A stretch of DNA of 64,000 bases from Polyangiaceae bacterium (lineage in GTDB: Bacteria > Myxococcota_A > Polyangia > Polyangiales > Polyangiaceae), in NCBI GenBank assembly GCA_020633205.1, contig JACKEB010000011.1, positions 1-64,000 on the forward strand. Reading direction: 5' to 3'. Below, in pieces: positions 1 to 8,731 of the stretch. The notes beneath the pieces were generated by a model. It was not told the DNA's origin. It saw only the letters and a program-made list of their open reading frames with translations, and did no database searches. The position numbers and the translations under genes were made by a program. Each line of letters opens with the position of its first letter. Position 1 is the stretch's first letter.

Positions 1-1
1 C

Positions 2-457
2 GGCAGCGCTCAAGGCGGCAGCGCTCAAGGCGGCAGCGTCAGCGTGGGCGGCAGCGCCGGCTCCCCCGACGGCGGATTCGGCGGTGACGGCGGATTCGGT
101 GGGAGCCAGGGCGGCGAAGGCGGTTTTGGGGGAGACGCCGGAAGCGGATTCGGAGGCGCAGGCGGCTTTGGTGGTGGCTGCAACGACGGCGGCCCGAGTC
201 AAACCTGTGATGAGTGTCAGACCGTGAGCTTCGATCCCGGAGGCTGTTGCGAGTTTCCAGTGAATGACTGCGTATCCAACGTGTCTTGCATCGACTTGAT
301 CGACTGCTTCAACGCGTGCACCGATGACAGCTGCTACAACGCATGCATTGACCGCTTTCCTGACGGATACGACGCCTACTACAACCTGGTGATCTGCGTT
401 TTCGGCACGGATCCGGCTAACCCCGGCGCCTGTGGATACGCCTGCGGGGCGTGGTAG
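2..457 (+). CDS. Gly-rich, Cys-rich secreted protein (5' end missing)
   Basis: The reading frame is open to the left window edge, so the N-terminus lies outside; a GTG at 44 is only an internal valine in a repeat frame. The visible part starts with GSAQGGSAQGGS repeats and runs through a Gly/Ser/Phe-rich stretch (GGFGGDGGFGG) before a compact C-terminal domain of about 90 residues with some 14 cysteines (for example CDECQTV, GGCCEFP, CTDDSCYNAC). Stalk plus disulfide-rich head is typical of myxobacterial surface proteins and lipoproteins. No enzyme motif is visible. Function unknown. The call of a real protein is firm; export is inferred from composition and neighbours because the signal peptide is not in the window. 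Confidence 0.75.
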   Translation, partial: GSAQGGSAQGGSVSVGGSAGSPDGGFGGDGGFGGSQGGEGGFGGDAGSGFGGAGGFGGGCNDGGPSQTCDECQTVSFDPGGCCEFPVNDCVSNVSCIDLIDCFNACTDDSCYNACIDRFPDGYDAYYNLVICVFGTDPANPGACGYACGAW

Positions 458-666
458 CGCCAGGCACGACGTCTCCGAAGAGCACCCGCAGGTCCGCAAA
501 AAGTTGCACCCCGCGCTACGCGCTGCGGTCACACTCAGCCCATACGGCCGCTTGACCGAATCCGCCTGAAGCGAGGCAGCGAGGACAAACGGCTCAAAAG
601 AAGCTGGCGCCTGGTACGGAACCGAGCTTGCATAGCAAGTTGGCCGAGCTTGGCTTTGGAGGCGTG

Positions 667-1881
667 ATGCGGCGTTGGAGCATTGGATTGGCAGCGGTGA
701 CGCTGCTCCTGGGTTGTAGCGAAAACGGTGAGACTGACCTGTTTGGGCCGGACACGGGCGGCAGCAGCAGCGGCGGCTCCAGCGCTGGCGGCTCCTCGAA
801 TAGTGGCGGGTCGAGCGCTGGAGGCCAAATCAGCGGCGGCTCCAGCGCCGGTGGCGACAGCAGCGGTGGCAGCGCAGGCTCTGGGGCCAGCGGTGGCGAC
901 GCTGGCAACGGGAACGCCGGAAGTTCCGCAGGGAATGCCGGCGGCGGCGGGAACACCAGCGGTGGCAGCGCAGGCTCTGGGGGCAATGCGGGCGCTGCGG
1001 GAGGAAGCGGCGGCAGCGCGACCGGCGGCAGCGCGACCGGCGGCAGCGCGACCGGCGGGACCGCCGGCGGCGGCTCGAGCACTGGAGGCAGCGCGGGCGC
1101 TGCCGGAGGGAGCGGCGGTGCGACCGGCGGCTCCGGCACCGGCGGCAGCACAGCGGGCGGCACCGGAGGCACCGGAGGCGTGGTGTGTGGGCCACCTTCA
1201 GGTATGGAGCACCCGGCGCTCTACACCACACTGGACGACGACAGCGCGATCTTGAACCCGGTCTACGGGAACGCTGTCGGAGCAAACTACTCCGGCGATG
1301 GCTTCCGCACGGCACAGTGTCAGACGGCCATCAGGATCGATGGCAGCGACCGCTACGTCGCGTATCGTCAAATCAAGGACGGATATCAGAACTTCGAGTA
1401 CCAGCAGGGCACCATCTCCTTCTGGTACCAGCCGAGCTACGACCACGCGGACAACAAGAATCACCACCTGTTCGCGTCGAACGGCGAGGCGCGCTGGAAC
1501 AGCACCGGCGGCATTCGAATTCGCAAGGCCTCGGGTTCCAACTCCAATGAATTCCAGGTGCTGGCAATACAGCAAGGCGTCGGCCCGGCGATCCTGAAGG
1601 AAACCACCGTGTCCGCTGCGAACTACGGCTGGAAGCAAGGCGACTGGGTACACATCGAGATCACCTGGGACTTCCGTGTTGCCAGCGGCACCGCACAAAA
1701 CGTCCACATCTACTTCGACGGAGTCGAAGCAACCTACGGCAAGACCAGCTTCGGCGCGCTAAATTTCCCCGCAGAAAGTGAAGACGCACGCTTCTTCATC
1801 GGCGCCTGGGACAACCTGGACAGCGAGACAGCTTCCGGTCTGGTCGATGAGTTCATGATCTGGACCAGCGTCGTCCGGTAG
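667..1881 (+). CDS. LamG/concanavalin-like domain lipoprotein
   Basis: About 404 residues. I chose ATG 667 because GGAGG lies just upstream (658-662) and the product then begins with a short basic region, a hydrophobic core and the lipobox LLLGC (Cys about residue 17, followed by Ser). Residues of about 25-175 are a Gly/Ser/Ala-rich stalk encoded by repetitive DNA. The C-terminal 220 residues look like a laminin-G-type jelly roll: a strand-rich pattern with ISFWYQPSYDH, HLFASNG, WVHIEITWDF, HIYFDGVEATYG and GLVDEFMIW, the usual ending of LamG_3 domains. Such domains bind carbohydrate or act as adhesive modules. The ligand is unknown. It is likely an outer-membrane lipoprotein exposed by the stalk. 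Confidence 0.85.
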   Translation: MRRWSIGLAAVTLLLGCSENGETDLFGPDTGGSSSGGSSAGGSSNSGGSSAGGQISGGSSAGGDSSGGSAGSGASGGDAGNGNAGSSAGNAGGGGNTSGGSAGSGGNAGAAGGSGGSATGGSATGGSATGGTAGGGSSTGGSAGAAGGSGGATGGSGTGGSTAGGTGGTGGVVCGPPSGMEHPALYTTLDDDSAILNPVYGNAVGANYSGDGFRTAQCQTAIRIDGSDRYVAYRQIKDGYQNFEYQQGTISFWYQPSYDHADNKNHHLFASNGEARWNSTGGIRIRKASGSNSNEFQVLAIQQGVGPAILKETTVSAANYGWKQGDWVHIEITWDFRVASGTAQNVHIYFDGVEATYGKTSFGALNFPAESEDARFFIGAWDNLDSETASGLVDEFMIWTSVVR

Positions 1882-1944
1882 GGTGTTCGCGACCCCGGAT
1901 AGGTGAGCAGCCTTCACTGGAAGGCAACTCAGCGGATAGCGCGA

Positions 1945-2024
1945 GACCGCGGGCGCGCCGCAGACCGCGGGCGCGCCGCAGACCGCGGGCGCGCCGCAGA
2001 CCGCGAGCGCGACGCAGACCGCGG
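1945..2024. repeat. 18-bp tandem repeat upstream of ugd
   Basis: Three perfect copies of GACCGCGGGCGCGCCGCA (1945-1962, 1963-1980, 1981-1998), one degenerate copy (1999-2016) and a partial copy. It sits between the LamG lipoprotein and the UDP-glucose dehydrogenase start at 2164. It contains GGCGCGCC palindromes. The stretch is translatable in frame with the downstream gene but has the character of non-coding slippage DNA. Confidence 0.9.
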
Positions 2025-2163
2025 CACCGGGGCTCGGCGTCTGCGCCGGGCAAAAACGCGGGGCTTTCGCGTTTGCGGCGCCCTGCGTCCTGACGTCCCC
2101 GCCCCCCCCGGCCCAAAAGCTCGCAACCGGTGCCGGGGCCGCGGAATGTGTTATTACCCGCCC

Positions 2164-3489
2164 GTGAAAATCGCAGTCGTTGGGTCGGGCTACGTAGGGC
2201 TGGTTGCTGGAGCGTGTTTCGCCGATTCCGGGACCGAGGTGGTGTGTGTCGACGTCGACGAGGCCAAGCTGGAGAAGCTGCGCCGCGGCGAGGTGCCCTT
2301 CTTCGAGCCTGGCCTGTCCGCGATGGTTCAACGCAACTGGCCGGACCGGCTGAGCTTTAGCTCGAACCTCGAGGAGTCGATCGCCGGACGCCAGGCGGTC
2401 TTCATCGCCGTTGGCACTCCGCCCAACGAGGACGGCTCAGCGGATCTGAGCTACGTGCTCAAGGTCGCAGAGGATGTTGCACGCTTCGCCAAGCACCGCA
2501 CCGTGCTGGTCTTGAAGAGCACCGTGCCTGTCGGAACCAACGCGAAGGTACGCGCGGTGGTGGAGAAATTCGCCAAGCACCCCATCGCTGTCGTGAGCAA
2601 CCCTGAGTTTCTTAAGGAAGGCGACGCGATTAGCGACTTCGCCAAGCCGGACCGCATCGTGGTCGGAACTGACGACGACATGGCCTTCGAGACGCTGCGG
2701 CGGCTCTACGCACCCTTCAATCGCCAGCGCGACCGCCTCCAGCGCATGAGCCCCGAGAGCGCGGAGATCGTGAAGTACGCGTCCAACGCGATGCTGGCCA
2801 CGAAGATCAGCTTCATGAACGAGGTCGCGCGTTTGTGCGATGCCGCAGGGGGCGACGTGGAGGACGTACGTATTGCCGTGGGTTCCGATCGGCGAATCGG
2901 CTTCCCTTTCCTCTACCCGGGGCTGGGCTTCGGGGGCAGCTGCTTCCCCAAGGATACGCGTGCGCTGGTGCAAACCGGTCAAGAGTTTGGCGTAGAGATG
3001 GGCGTTGTCGCCGCCGCCATCAACGCCAACCGCGAGCCCGTGCGAGACATGGTCAAGAACCTGGAGGGCGCGCTAGGCGACCTCAAGGACAAGGTGATCG
3101 CGCTGTGGGGGCTGTCCTTCAAGCCGAAGACCGACGACGTGCGCGAAGCGCCTGCGCTCGATCTGGTAGAGCAACTGCTGGCCAAGGGCGCAACGATCCG
3201 CGCGACGGATCCCCAAGCACTGGAGACCGCACAGGACGGGCTGAAGTACCGCAACGTCGGCGCAGGCATCGACCTATTCGGCGACATGTATGAGGCGGCA
3301 GTAGGCGCGGACGCGCTGGTCGTCGCAACGGAGTGGAACCAGTTCCGCTCTCCGGATCCAGAGCGCCTCGCCCAAGCCATGCGCGGCCGCCTCGTCTTCG
3401 ATGGCCGTAACTGCATGGTGCCCGAGACCCTCACGGACGCGGGCTTCAGCTATCGCGGCGTCGGTCGCCCGCTGATGCACCCTCGCTGA
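2164..3489 (+). CDS. ugd: UDP-glucose 6-dehydrogenase
   Basis: Oxidises UDP-glucose to UDP-glucuronate with two NAD+, supplying precursors for envelope polysaccharides; cytoplasmic. The 441-residue product has the family's usual length when started at GTG 2164, which gives the family N-terminus KIAVVGSGYVGL (Rossmann GxGxxG). An ATG at 2146 would add six residues; longer in-frame extensions cross the 18-bp repeats and are unlikely. Further motifs are VGTPPNEDG, STVPVGTNAKV, NPEFLKEGDAI and the catalytic-Cys motif GFGGSCFPKDTRAL, followed by the C-terminal UDP-binding domain (GLSFKPKTDDVREAPAL). The stop overlaps the next gene by one base (TGATG), so the two are probably translationally coupled. 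Identification is firm. Confidence 0.97.
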   Translation: MKIAVVGSGYVGLVAGACFADSGTEVVCVDVDEAKLEKLRRGEVPFFEPGLSAMVQRNWPDRLSFSSNLEESIAGRQAVFIAVGTPPNEDGSADLSYVLKVAEDVARFAKHRTVLVLKSTVPVGTNAKVRAVVEKFAKHPIAVVSNPEFLKEGDAISDFAKPDRIVVGTDDDMAFETLRRLYAPFNRQRDRLQRMSPESAEIVKYASNAMLATKISFMNEVARLCDAAGGDVEDVRIAVGSDRRIGFPFLYPGLGFGGSCFPKDTRALVQTGQEFGVEMGVVAAAINANREPVRDMVKNLEGALGDLKDKVIALWGLSFKPKTDDVREAPALDLVEQLLAKGATIRATDPQALETAQDGLKYRNVGAGIDLFGDMYEAAVGADALVVATEWNQFRSPDPERLAQAMRGRLVFDGRNCMVPETLTDAGFSYRGVGRPLMHPR

Positions 3490-4316
3490 TGACCAGCCAC
3501 TGGGAGGCCTATCACGCGCGGTGGTCGCGGCTGCGACCGCCGCTTCGGCCTGCCCCGGAAGTCGTCGCGGCGCTGAGCGAAGAGCTGGCTGCGTTTCCCG
3601 CGGCGCGCGAGCCCGAGCGTGCCTGCTTGCTCCTCGGGGTCACCCCTGAGCTCGCAACGATCCACACACCGCTCGTCGCGGTCGATCGCAACCACGCAAT
3701 GATCGACGCGCTGTGGATTGGCAATGACGCCGAGCGACGCGCAGTGCGAGCCGACTGGACGGAGCTGGATCCTAGCATCGGTCCACTTGGGTGCGCGGTG
3801 GGCGACGGCTCGCTCAATGTAATGGCCTCCCCTCACCCCCAGATCCAGGTGCTGAAGCGCCTGCGGGAGCTGATCCCGAAGCACGGCGGGGTCGTGTTGC
3901 GTTGCTTTGTTCGTAGCCCCGCGGAAATAGATGGGGCGATGAACGCGGTCACCCCGAACGCCGAGACACCAGAGCAGGTTTGCGACACGCCAGAACTCTC
4001 TGCGAGCTTTCACGGCTTCAAGTGGCGCCTCGCGATGGCCCTGTGCAACGAACGTGGTTCCACGCTGCAGGTCGCGGCGCTGTGGGGGAAGTTCCATCGC
4101 ACATTCCCCGATCGCGCTGCGCTTGCAGAGCGCACGGGTTGGTCCCTCGAGGACATCCAAACCATCGACGTGTACGCAGACTCCCGAGAAACTTACTCAT
4201 TTCCCTCTCGCGACGACTTCGTAGAGGTCGCGACCAACGCTGGCTGGGCCTCACGTTTCCGAGATGTTGGCGGCTACGAGCTTGCGGAGCGCTGTCCGTT
4301 GCTCGTCCTGACCTAG
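3489..4316 (+). CDS. SAM-dependent methyltransferase-like protein
   Basis: 275 residues, starting at the ATG that overlaps the ugd stop codon (TGATG), so it is very likely co-expressed with ugd. The central part follows the class I methyltransferase layout: ACLLLGVTPELA (motif I-like), then LVAVDRNHAMIDAL (acidic residue ending strand 2), VRADWTELD, AVGDGSLNVM (motif IV-like) and GGVVLRCF (strand 5). The glycine-rich loop is degenerate (LLGVTP rather than GxGxG), which makes the SAM assignment probable but not certain. The substrate is unknown; the coupling to ugd suggests work on a sugar nucleotide, glycan or envelope metabolite. That last step is inference. Confidence 0.7.
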   Translation: MTSHWEAYHARWSRLRPPLRPAPEVVAALSEELAAFPAAREPERACLLLGVTPELATIHTPLVAVDRNHAMIDALWIGNDAERRAVRADWTELDPSIGPLGCAVGDGSLNVMASPHPQIQVLKRLRELIPKHGGVVLRCFVRSPAEIDGAMNAVTPNAETPEQVCDTPELSASFHGFKWRLAMALCNERGSTLQVAALWGKFHRTFPDRAALAERTGWSLEDIQTIDVYADSRETYSFPSRDDFVEVATNAGWASRFRDVGGYELAERCPLLVLT

Positions 4317-4354
4317 ACCTCGCGCGCGTTGCGGAAGCCAGCTAAGCTCCGCGG

Positions 4355-5254
4355 ATGCGCGGTAAGATCACGGTAGCCAGCGTGCTGATCGGCGTCGCTG
4401 CGGCGAGCGCCTGCTCCGACGAGGACACCAAGAAGAACGCCAAGGGCAATCCCGACGCGGGCGCTGACGGCTCCCTGGCGGGTGACGGCGGAAGCGCCGG
4501 TAGCAGCACCGCAGGAACCGGCGCCTCAGGCGGTGCAGGGGGCATGGGTGGAACCGGGGCTGGCGGCTCCGGTGGCACCGCGGGAATGGACGCGAGTGCC
4601 GGAACCGGCGGAGCTGCCGGAAGCGGCGGAGCTGGTGGTTCCGGTGGTGTGGGCGGCATGATGCTGATCTGCAACACGCTGGATGCAGGCGCGACCGGAG
4701 GCAGCAGCGGTTCCGCAGGGCAAGGCACCGGCGGTGGCCTACCCGACGCGTCGACAGCGGGCGCACCGGGTGTTGGCGGCGCGAGCACCGGTGGCACAGC
4801 AGGCGCCGGTGGAACAGCAGGCGCGGGCCCCGTAGGCCAATGGCGCGATTGGAACGCCTGGCAGTGCCGAGACTGCCCCGCGCCGACCGTGAATAACTGC
4901 GCGGATTTCGATCTGGCGGGGAGTTCGACCTTCGACCTCGGCACCCGAGTCTTCACGCTGACCGTGCGCCCGGGTGTGCTCGAAGTGGTGACAGCGACCT
5001 ACTCGCTCGACTGGGGCTACGTCGACGGGGACGGCGGCTACCAGTACGGGACGACCAGTGGCAGCTTCACCGTCGACAAGGACACGCTGACTGCCGACCT
5101 CTCGGGTACGCTGCCCCCAGAGGTCATGAGCCTATATAGTGTGAACATCACGGTAACCGACGCCTGCGGTACCACCACCTACGTCAACTACGGCGTGATC
5201 AACGAGCCGGATGCCGACGGTGGAACGGTGCTGAACATCCACTGCGAGCAATAA
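4355..5254 (+). CDS. Gly-rich stalked lipoprotein, paralogue A
   Basis: 299 residues. The N-terminus RGKITVASVLIGVAAASAC is a lipoprotein signal (lipobox ASAC, then SDED). Residues of about 30-165 are a Gly/Ser/Ala/Thr stalk. The C-terminal 130 residues form a defined domain starting at QWRDWNAWQCRDC and ending in NIHCEQ, with conserved Cys and several T-rich strands (STFDLGTRVFTLTVRPG, GSFTVDKDTLTADLSG) that suggest an all-beta, Ig-like fold. The next gene is a close paralogue. No catalytic motif and no recognised family; outer-membrane location is inferred from the lipobox with Ser at +2. Confidence 0.85.
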   Translation: MRGKITVASVLIGVAAASACSDEDTKKNAKGNPDAGADGSLAGDGGSAGSSTAGTGASGGAGGMGGTGAGGSGGTAGMDASAGTGGAAGSGGAGGSGGVGGMMLICNTLDAGATGGSSGSAGQGTGGGLPDASTAGAPGVGGASTGGTAGAGGTAGAGPVGQWRDWNAWQCRDCPAPTVNNCADFDLAGSSTFDLGTRVFTLTVRPGVLEVVTATYSLDWGYVDGDGGYQYGTTSGSFTVDKDTLTADLSGTLPPEVMSLYSVNITVTDACGTTTYVNYGVINEPDADGGTVLNIHCEQ

Positions 5255-5302
5255 CTCGAGCACCGCTTGGCGCCTGGCCAGCTGGCCGGTTACACTTGAA
5301 GG

Positions 5303-6304
5303 ATGCGCGGATCGATCACCGTCACCAGCGTGCTGATCGGCGTCGCCGCAGCAAGCGCCTGCTCCGACGAGGACACCAAGAAGAACGCCAAGGGCAACCC
5401 CGACGCGGGCGCTGATGGCTCCCTGGCGGGGGATGGCGGCAGCGCTGGTAGCAGCACCGCAGGGACCGGCGCGACAGGCGGACTGAGCGGGGCGGGCGGC
5501 ATGGGTGGAACCGGCGCGGGCGGCGCAGGCGGCACCGCAGGTATGGACGCCAGTGCTGGAACGGGCGGCACGAGCGGTGGCGCGGCCGGTAGTGGCGGTG
5601 CGGGCGGGACTGGCGGCGGGACCGGCGGAACGGGCGGCCTGGCTCCGCTGATCTGCAACCCGAGCGGTGCCGCGGGGCAAGGGTCCGGTGGTACCGGCGG
5701 GCTCACCACCATTGGCATCGCAGGTATGGGGGTCGGCGGCGGAGTCAACGCGGATGCCGGTGTCGCAGGCAGCGCGACGGGCGGCACCAGCGGTAGCGCG
5801 GGCAGCGCAACTGGCGGCAGCAGCGGAACGGCCGGCGGCGCTGGTAGCACGACCGGGGGCAGCGGAGGCAGCGCGCCCACGCCTCAGTGGCGCGATTGGG
5901 ACGCCTATCAGTGTCGCGACTGTCCCTCACCCACGATCAACGACTGCACCGAGTTCGAGGGCGGCGGCTCGACGTTTGACGTTGGAACGCGCATCTGGAC
6001 CATCAACATCAAGCCGGGCACGGTGGAGGTCGTCACGGCGACCTTCCAGTTCTACTGGGAGTACCTCGATCCCGATGCTGGGTGGATAAGCGGGACCGCC
6101 ACGGGCAGCTTCGTCGTCGACAAGGACACGCTCACCGCCGACTTGAGCGCGGTGATACCACCCGAGGTGATGGGCTTCGCGAACCCGCGCGTGATGCTCA
6201 CGGATGCGTGCGGCAGCCAAACCACGATCTACTACGGCTACTTTCAAGAACTCGACCCCGACGCTGGCAGCATCATCAATATCCACTGCGAAGGCGGGTT
6301 CTAA
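5303..6304 (+). CDS. Gly-rich stalked lipoprotein, paralogue B
   Basis: 333 residues. Tandem duplicate of the preceding gene: the first 55 or so residues are almost identical (lipobox ASACSDEDTKKNAKGNPDAG in both), the stalk is longer and has diverged in length, and the C-terminal head keeps the same landmarks (QWRDWDAYQCRDCPSPTIN, SFVVDKDTLTADLS, IPPEVM, NIHCEGG). GAAGG lies immediately before ATG 5303. It is 48 bp downstream of paralogue A, so they are probably one transcription unit. The stop codon overlaps that of the convergent PaaK-like gene. Function unknown. Confidence 0.85.
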   Translation: MRGSITVTSVLIGVAAASACSDEDTKKNAKGNPDAGADGSLAGDGGSAGSSTAGTGATGGLSGAGGMGGTGAGGAGGTAGMDASAGTGGTSGGAAGSGGAGGTGGGTGGTGGLAPLICNPSGAAGQGSGGTGGLTTIGIAGMGVGGGVNADAGVAGSATGGTSGSAGSATGGSSGTAGGAGSTTGGSGGSAPTPQWRDWDAYQCRDCPSPTINDCTEFEGGGSTFDVGTRIWTINIKPGTVEVVTATFQFYWEYLDPDAGWISGTATGSFVVDKDTLTADLSAVIPPEVMGFANPRVMLTDACGSQTTIYYGYFQELDPDAGSIINIHCEGGF

Positions 6305-7659
6305 TCCTCACGAAACCGGCAGACGAAGTCTTCGAACTTGCCCCCCGGCCCACGCGGGATCTCGCTGACATAGCGCACTTCGAGCTTCAGGGGGTGAGGT
6401 ACGTTGCGCGTGAGCTGCTGCAAGACCATGCGGCGCAGGTCTGCTAGCTCGGCATCACCGAGCGGCTCGCTGACCAGCTCCAGCTCGAAGTCCTCATAGC
6501 TCTGCTGCACCAGCCTAAATTGCCGCACGGCAAAGTACTTCCCAAGCACGTTCGAGGCATAGCGCGGCCATAGCTGATCCTCGCCGTCCTCCGTGCGTAC
6601 ACGCATCAGGTTCCGCACCCGGCCGACGATGCTCTCGAGCACCGGCAGGCCCTTACCGCAGTCGCAGGCCGCACCAGCGATCGCGAAATCGCCCAATTCA
6701 TAGCGAATTAGCGGCATCGCGAAGTTGTGCAGCGTGGACACCACGACGCGCCCAAGCTCGCCCGGCTCTGCTGGGCTTCCGTCAGGCTTTAGCACCTCGA
6801 GGAGCACGTTTTCACTCTGCACGTGATAGTGCGCGCGCGTCGGACACTGCAGCGCCAGGTGCCCGAGCTCGACGCAGGAGTAAGCGTCGATGAGTGGGAC
6901 CTGCCACACAGCTCGCGCCAGTTCGCGCAGGGTGTCATCTACCACCTCGCCGAAGGTGCCCATTTCGCGTAGCCCTTCCCAGCGTACGCCGAGGTCACGA
7001 GCAGACTCCAGCAGCGCACGGGCGTTGGAGGCATAGGTCGCGATGTAGGCCGGCTCTCGCTCTCGCAACCACTCGAGCTGCTCACGCACCGGGGTGTGTA
7101 CCTCCAAGACGGAGAGACGCCCTCCGCCGCGCCCCCAGCTGTGTTTACCCACCTTCGCGATTGCTGTTCCTCGAGGAACCGCGCGAATGGCCGCGGCGCT
7201 GAGCGATGTGTCCCGCTGATGCCAGCGATGATCGCGCTCAGAGATGGCGTCCACGACCCGTGCGCTCGTGCGGCTCACCCACACACTCACGTGGCGCCCA
7301 GTCGAGCCAGAGCTGTTCGCTTCACGGACCACCTCGTGGTCCTTGGGAAGCGCCTCGGAGTGCAGCGCCTCGGTGTGCGCCAGCACTTGGTCGCGGCTGA
7401 TCAACGGCAGGCCTTGCCACGCTCCCGACGTGGGTTCGCCGTTCACGAAGTGCGCGTACAACGCAGCGCGCTCGCGGTAGTACGGCACATCACGCGAGGC
7501 GACACGCAGAAGCTGCTGCAGACGCTTCAGTTGGTGAGGTCGAAACTGCTCAGGCCGCCAGCACTCGGTCTTCTGCAGGAAGTCAGCGTCGGCGGCGGAT
7601 GGCCCTCGCATCAGCGCGGTTTGCGCCAGCGCGTCTAGCAGCAGGCGCTCGTCACTCAT
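6301..7659 (-). CDS. PaaK/CapK-like adenylate-forming enzyme
   Basis: 452 residues, the usual length for phenylacetate-CoA ligase-like proteins of the ANL superfamily, which activate a carboxylate as an acyl-AMP. Visible motifs: the P-loop-like NSSGSTGRHVSVWVS (residues of about 115-130), VGKHSWGRGG, YSCVELGHLALQCP (family A5-like motif), LGRVVVSTLHNFAMPLIRYELGDFA with the ribose-binding Asp, and a Cys pair ACDCGKGLPVLESIVGRV typical of CapK. The substrate is unknown. It is the last gene of a three-gene unit behind CapA- and SUMF1-like lipoproteins (10-bp gap), which suggests a role in making or modifying an envelope polymer. TTG/ATG alternatives near the start do not change the core. Confidence 0.85.
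   Translation of the reverse strand: MSDERLLLDALAQTALMRGPSAADADFLQKTECWRPEQFRPHQLKRLQQLLRVASRDVPYYRERAALYAHFVNGEPTSGAWQGLPLISRDQVLAHTEALHSEALPKDHEVVREANSSGSTGRHVSVWVSRTSARVVDAISERDHRWHQRDTSLSAAAIRAVPRGTAIAKVGKHSWGRGGGRLSVLEVHTPVREQLEWLREREPAYIATYASNARALLESARDLGVRWEGLREMGTFGEVVDDTLRELARAVWQVPLIDAYSCVELGHLALQCPTRAHYHVQSENVLLEVLKPDGSPAEPGELGRVVVSTLHNFAMPLIRYELGDFAIAGAACDCGKGLPVLESIVGRVRNLMRVRTEDGEDQLWPRYASNVLGKYFAVRQFRLVQQSYEDFELELVSEPLGDAELADLRRMVLQQLTRNVPHPLKLEVRYVSEIPRGPGGKFEDFVCRFRED
6520..6533. repeat. Iterated palindrome TTRCCNNNNGGYAA (first of 10 copies)
   Basis: The sequence here is TTGCCGCACGGCAA, inside the PaaK-like gene. Exact matches to the same degenerate palindrome are at 13119-13132, 15904-15917, 30486-30499, 33145-33158, 37523-37536, 40563-40576, 54996-55009, 59855-59868 and 62224-62237, in coding and intergenic DNA alike. 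The four central bases are nearly always G/C-rich (GCAC, GCGA, TCGC, ACGC, GTGC, GCGA, GCGC, CTGC, CCAC, GCGC). Confidence 0.85.
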
Positions 7660-7669
7660 CGCGCGCCTT

Positions 7670-8731
7670 TCAGTCGGCGTTCTTCACGCAGCGAAAGCCG
7701 AGGCCGGGCACGCGGTACGTCCACTTGCTCGCCGCGCGACTGAAGGTGTGCATGGAGAAGCGGCTACGGTTCCAGCCGCCACCGCGCAGGGAGTAGACAT
7801 AGCAGCTGCCCTTGAGGTTCGGGTGTGCCTCCGGCGCAGGGTCCGTAACGGTGCCGCGCGGATATGGCACATAGCAGTCTCGGGTCCACTCCCAGACGTT
7901 CCCACCCAGGTCGTAGATGTCACCGTCTGGGTAGCTGGCCTTGCCGTTCGGGTGTGCCTTCACCTCGCTGGAGCCGCCGCCGTGGCAACCCACATCACCC
8001 GCCGGGTCGGAGTGTGGTGATCCTCCCGGCGTGAAGTCCGCGTAGCCGTTCTCACAGGTCGGGTCGGGACTATTGCCCCATGGATACAGGCGTCCCTCGC
8101 CATGGCTCGCCACGTACTCCCACTGTGCTTCGGTTGGCAGGCTCTGCCCCTGGGCTTCACAGTAGGCCTTCGCCTGTTTGTAGTTGACCATGTTCACCGG
8201 GTGATTGGCGCGGTCGTACTCCGAGCGATAGTTCGCGTTGATGTCTCGCAGCTGGGGGACGCTGCACTTGCCGCCTTCGACGCACTTCTTGTACGCGGCC
8301 ACGGTGACCTCGGTGGCGTCCATGCAGAAGGGCTTCGTCAGGATCACCGTGTGCTTCTGATCGTCGCTGCCCGGAGCGCCGTGGCCCATTTCGAAGCCCT
8401 TGGGGCCGGTGGGCGGGATGAAGACAGTGCCTTCTGGGCACGCTGGCTCGCACTTGCTGGCGCCCTTGTCGTCGTTCACGCAGCGTTCGAGGCTGCTGCA
8501 ACCAGGGCTGCACTGCGCCTTCGGGTCTGAGCCGGCGAGTGCTTCGGTGTGGCTCGCGGGCTGTACACCGGGGTCCGCTGACTCCGCAGCTTGCTGCTGG
8601 GGCGCGGACTTTTCAGTCGCGGTGTTGGCGCTGGCTTTCTCTTGGAGCTTCTCCTCCCCCCCTCGCTTGCATCCAACGAGAGAGAGCAGAGACAAGGCAA
8701 CACAGGCGCACGAAAACGAAGGGCGGATCAT
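7670..8731 (-). CDS. SUMF1/FGE-fold lipoprotein, probably non-catalytic
   Basis: 353 residues from ATG 8731, chosen because GAGGA precedes it, the start overlaps the upstream capA stop (ATGA), and it gives a clean lipoprotein signal ending LSLVGC. After a charged linker and a small Cys-rich segment (CSPGCSSLERC), residues of about 100-350 match the formylglycine-generating enzyme fold: GFEMGHGAPGSDDQKHTVILTK, PFCMDATEVTVAAYKKC, LPTEAQWEYVASHG, LYPWGN, GGNVWEWTRDC, SLRGGGWNRS and GLGFRCV. The paired active-site cysteines of true FGE, expected after the GGGW motif, are not visible, so it may be a structural or PvdO-like member rather than a sulfatase-activating enzyme. No sulfatase gene is adjacent. 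Confidence 0.88.
   Translation of the reverse strand: MIRPSFSCACVALSLLSLVGCKRGGEEKLQEKASANTATEKSAPQQQAAESADPGVQPASHTEALAGSDPKAQCSPGCSSLERCVNDDKGASKCEPACPEGTVFIPPTGPKGFEMGHGAPGSDDQKHTVILTKPFCMDATEVTVAAYKKCVEGGKCSVPQLRDINANYRSEYDRANHPVNMVNYKQAKAYCEAQGQSLPTEAQWEYVASHGEGRLYPWGNSPDPTCENGYADFTPGGSPHSDPAGDVGCHGGGSSEVKAHPNGKASYPDGDIYDLGGNVWEWTRDCYVPYPRGTVTDPAPEAHPNLKGSCYVYSLRGGGWNRSRFSMHTFSRAASKWTYRVPGLGFRCVKNAD

Noticed and set aside
594..1172. Long Pro-rich frame on the minus strand
   Set aside because: It is the complement of the Gly-rich stalk of the LamG lipoprotein; Pro/Ala codon monotony and no start signals.
2146..2163. ATG 2146 as the ugd start
   Set aside because: Adds MCYYPP before the conserved family N-terminus; GTG 2164 fits better.
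4342..5880. Pro/Ala-rich minus-strand frames opposite the two paralogous lipoproteins
   Set aside because: Same mirror effect of Gly-rich DNA; the plus frames have signal peptides and conserved heads.
7670..8731. True sulfatase-activating FGE
   Set aside because: The paired active-site cysteines after the GGGW motif are not seen and no sulfatase lies nearby.
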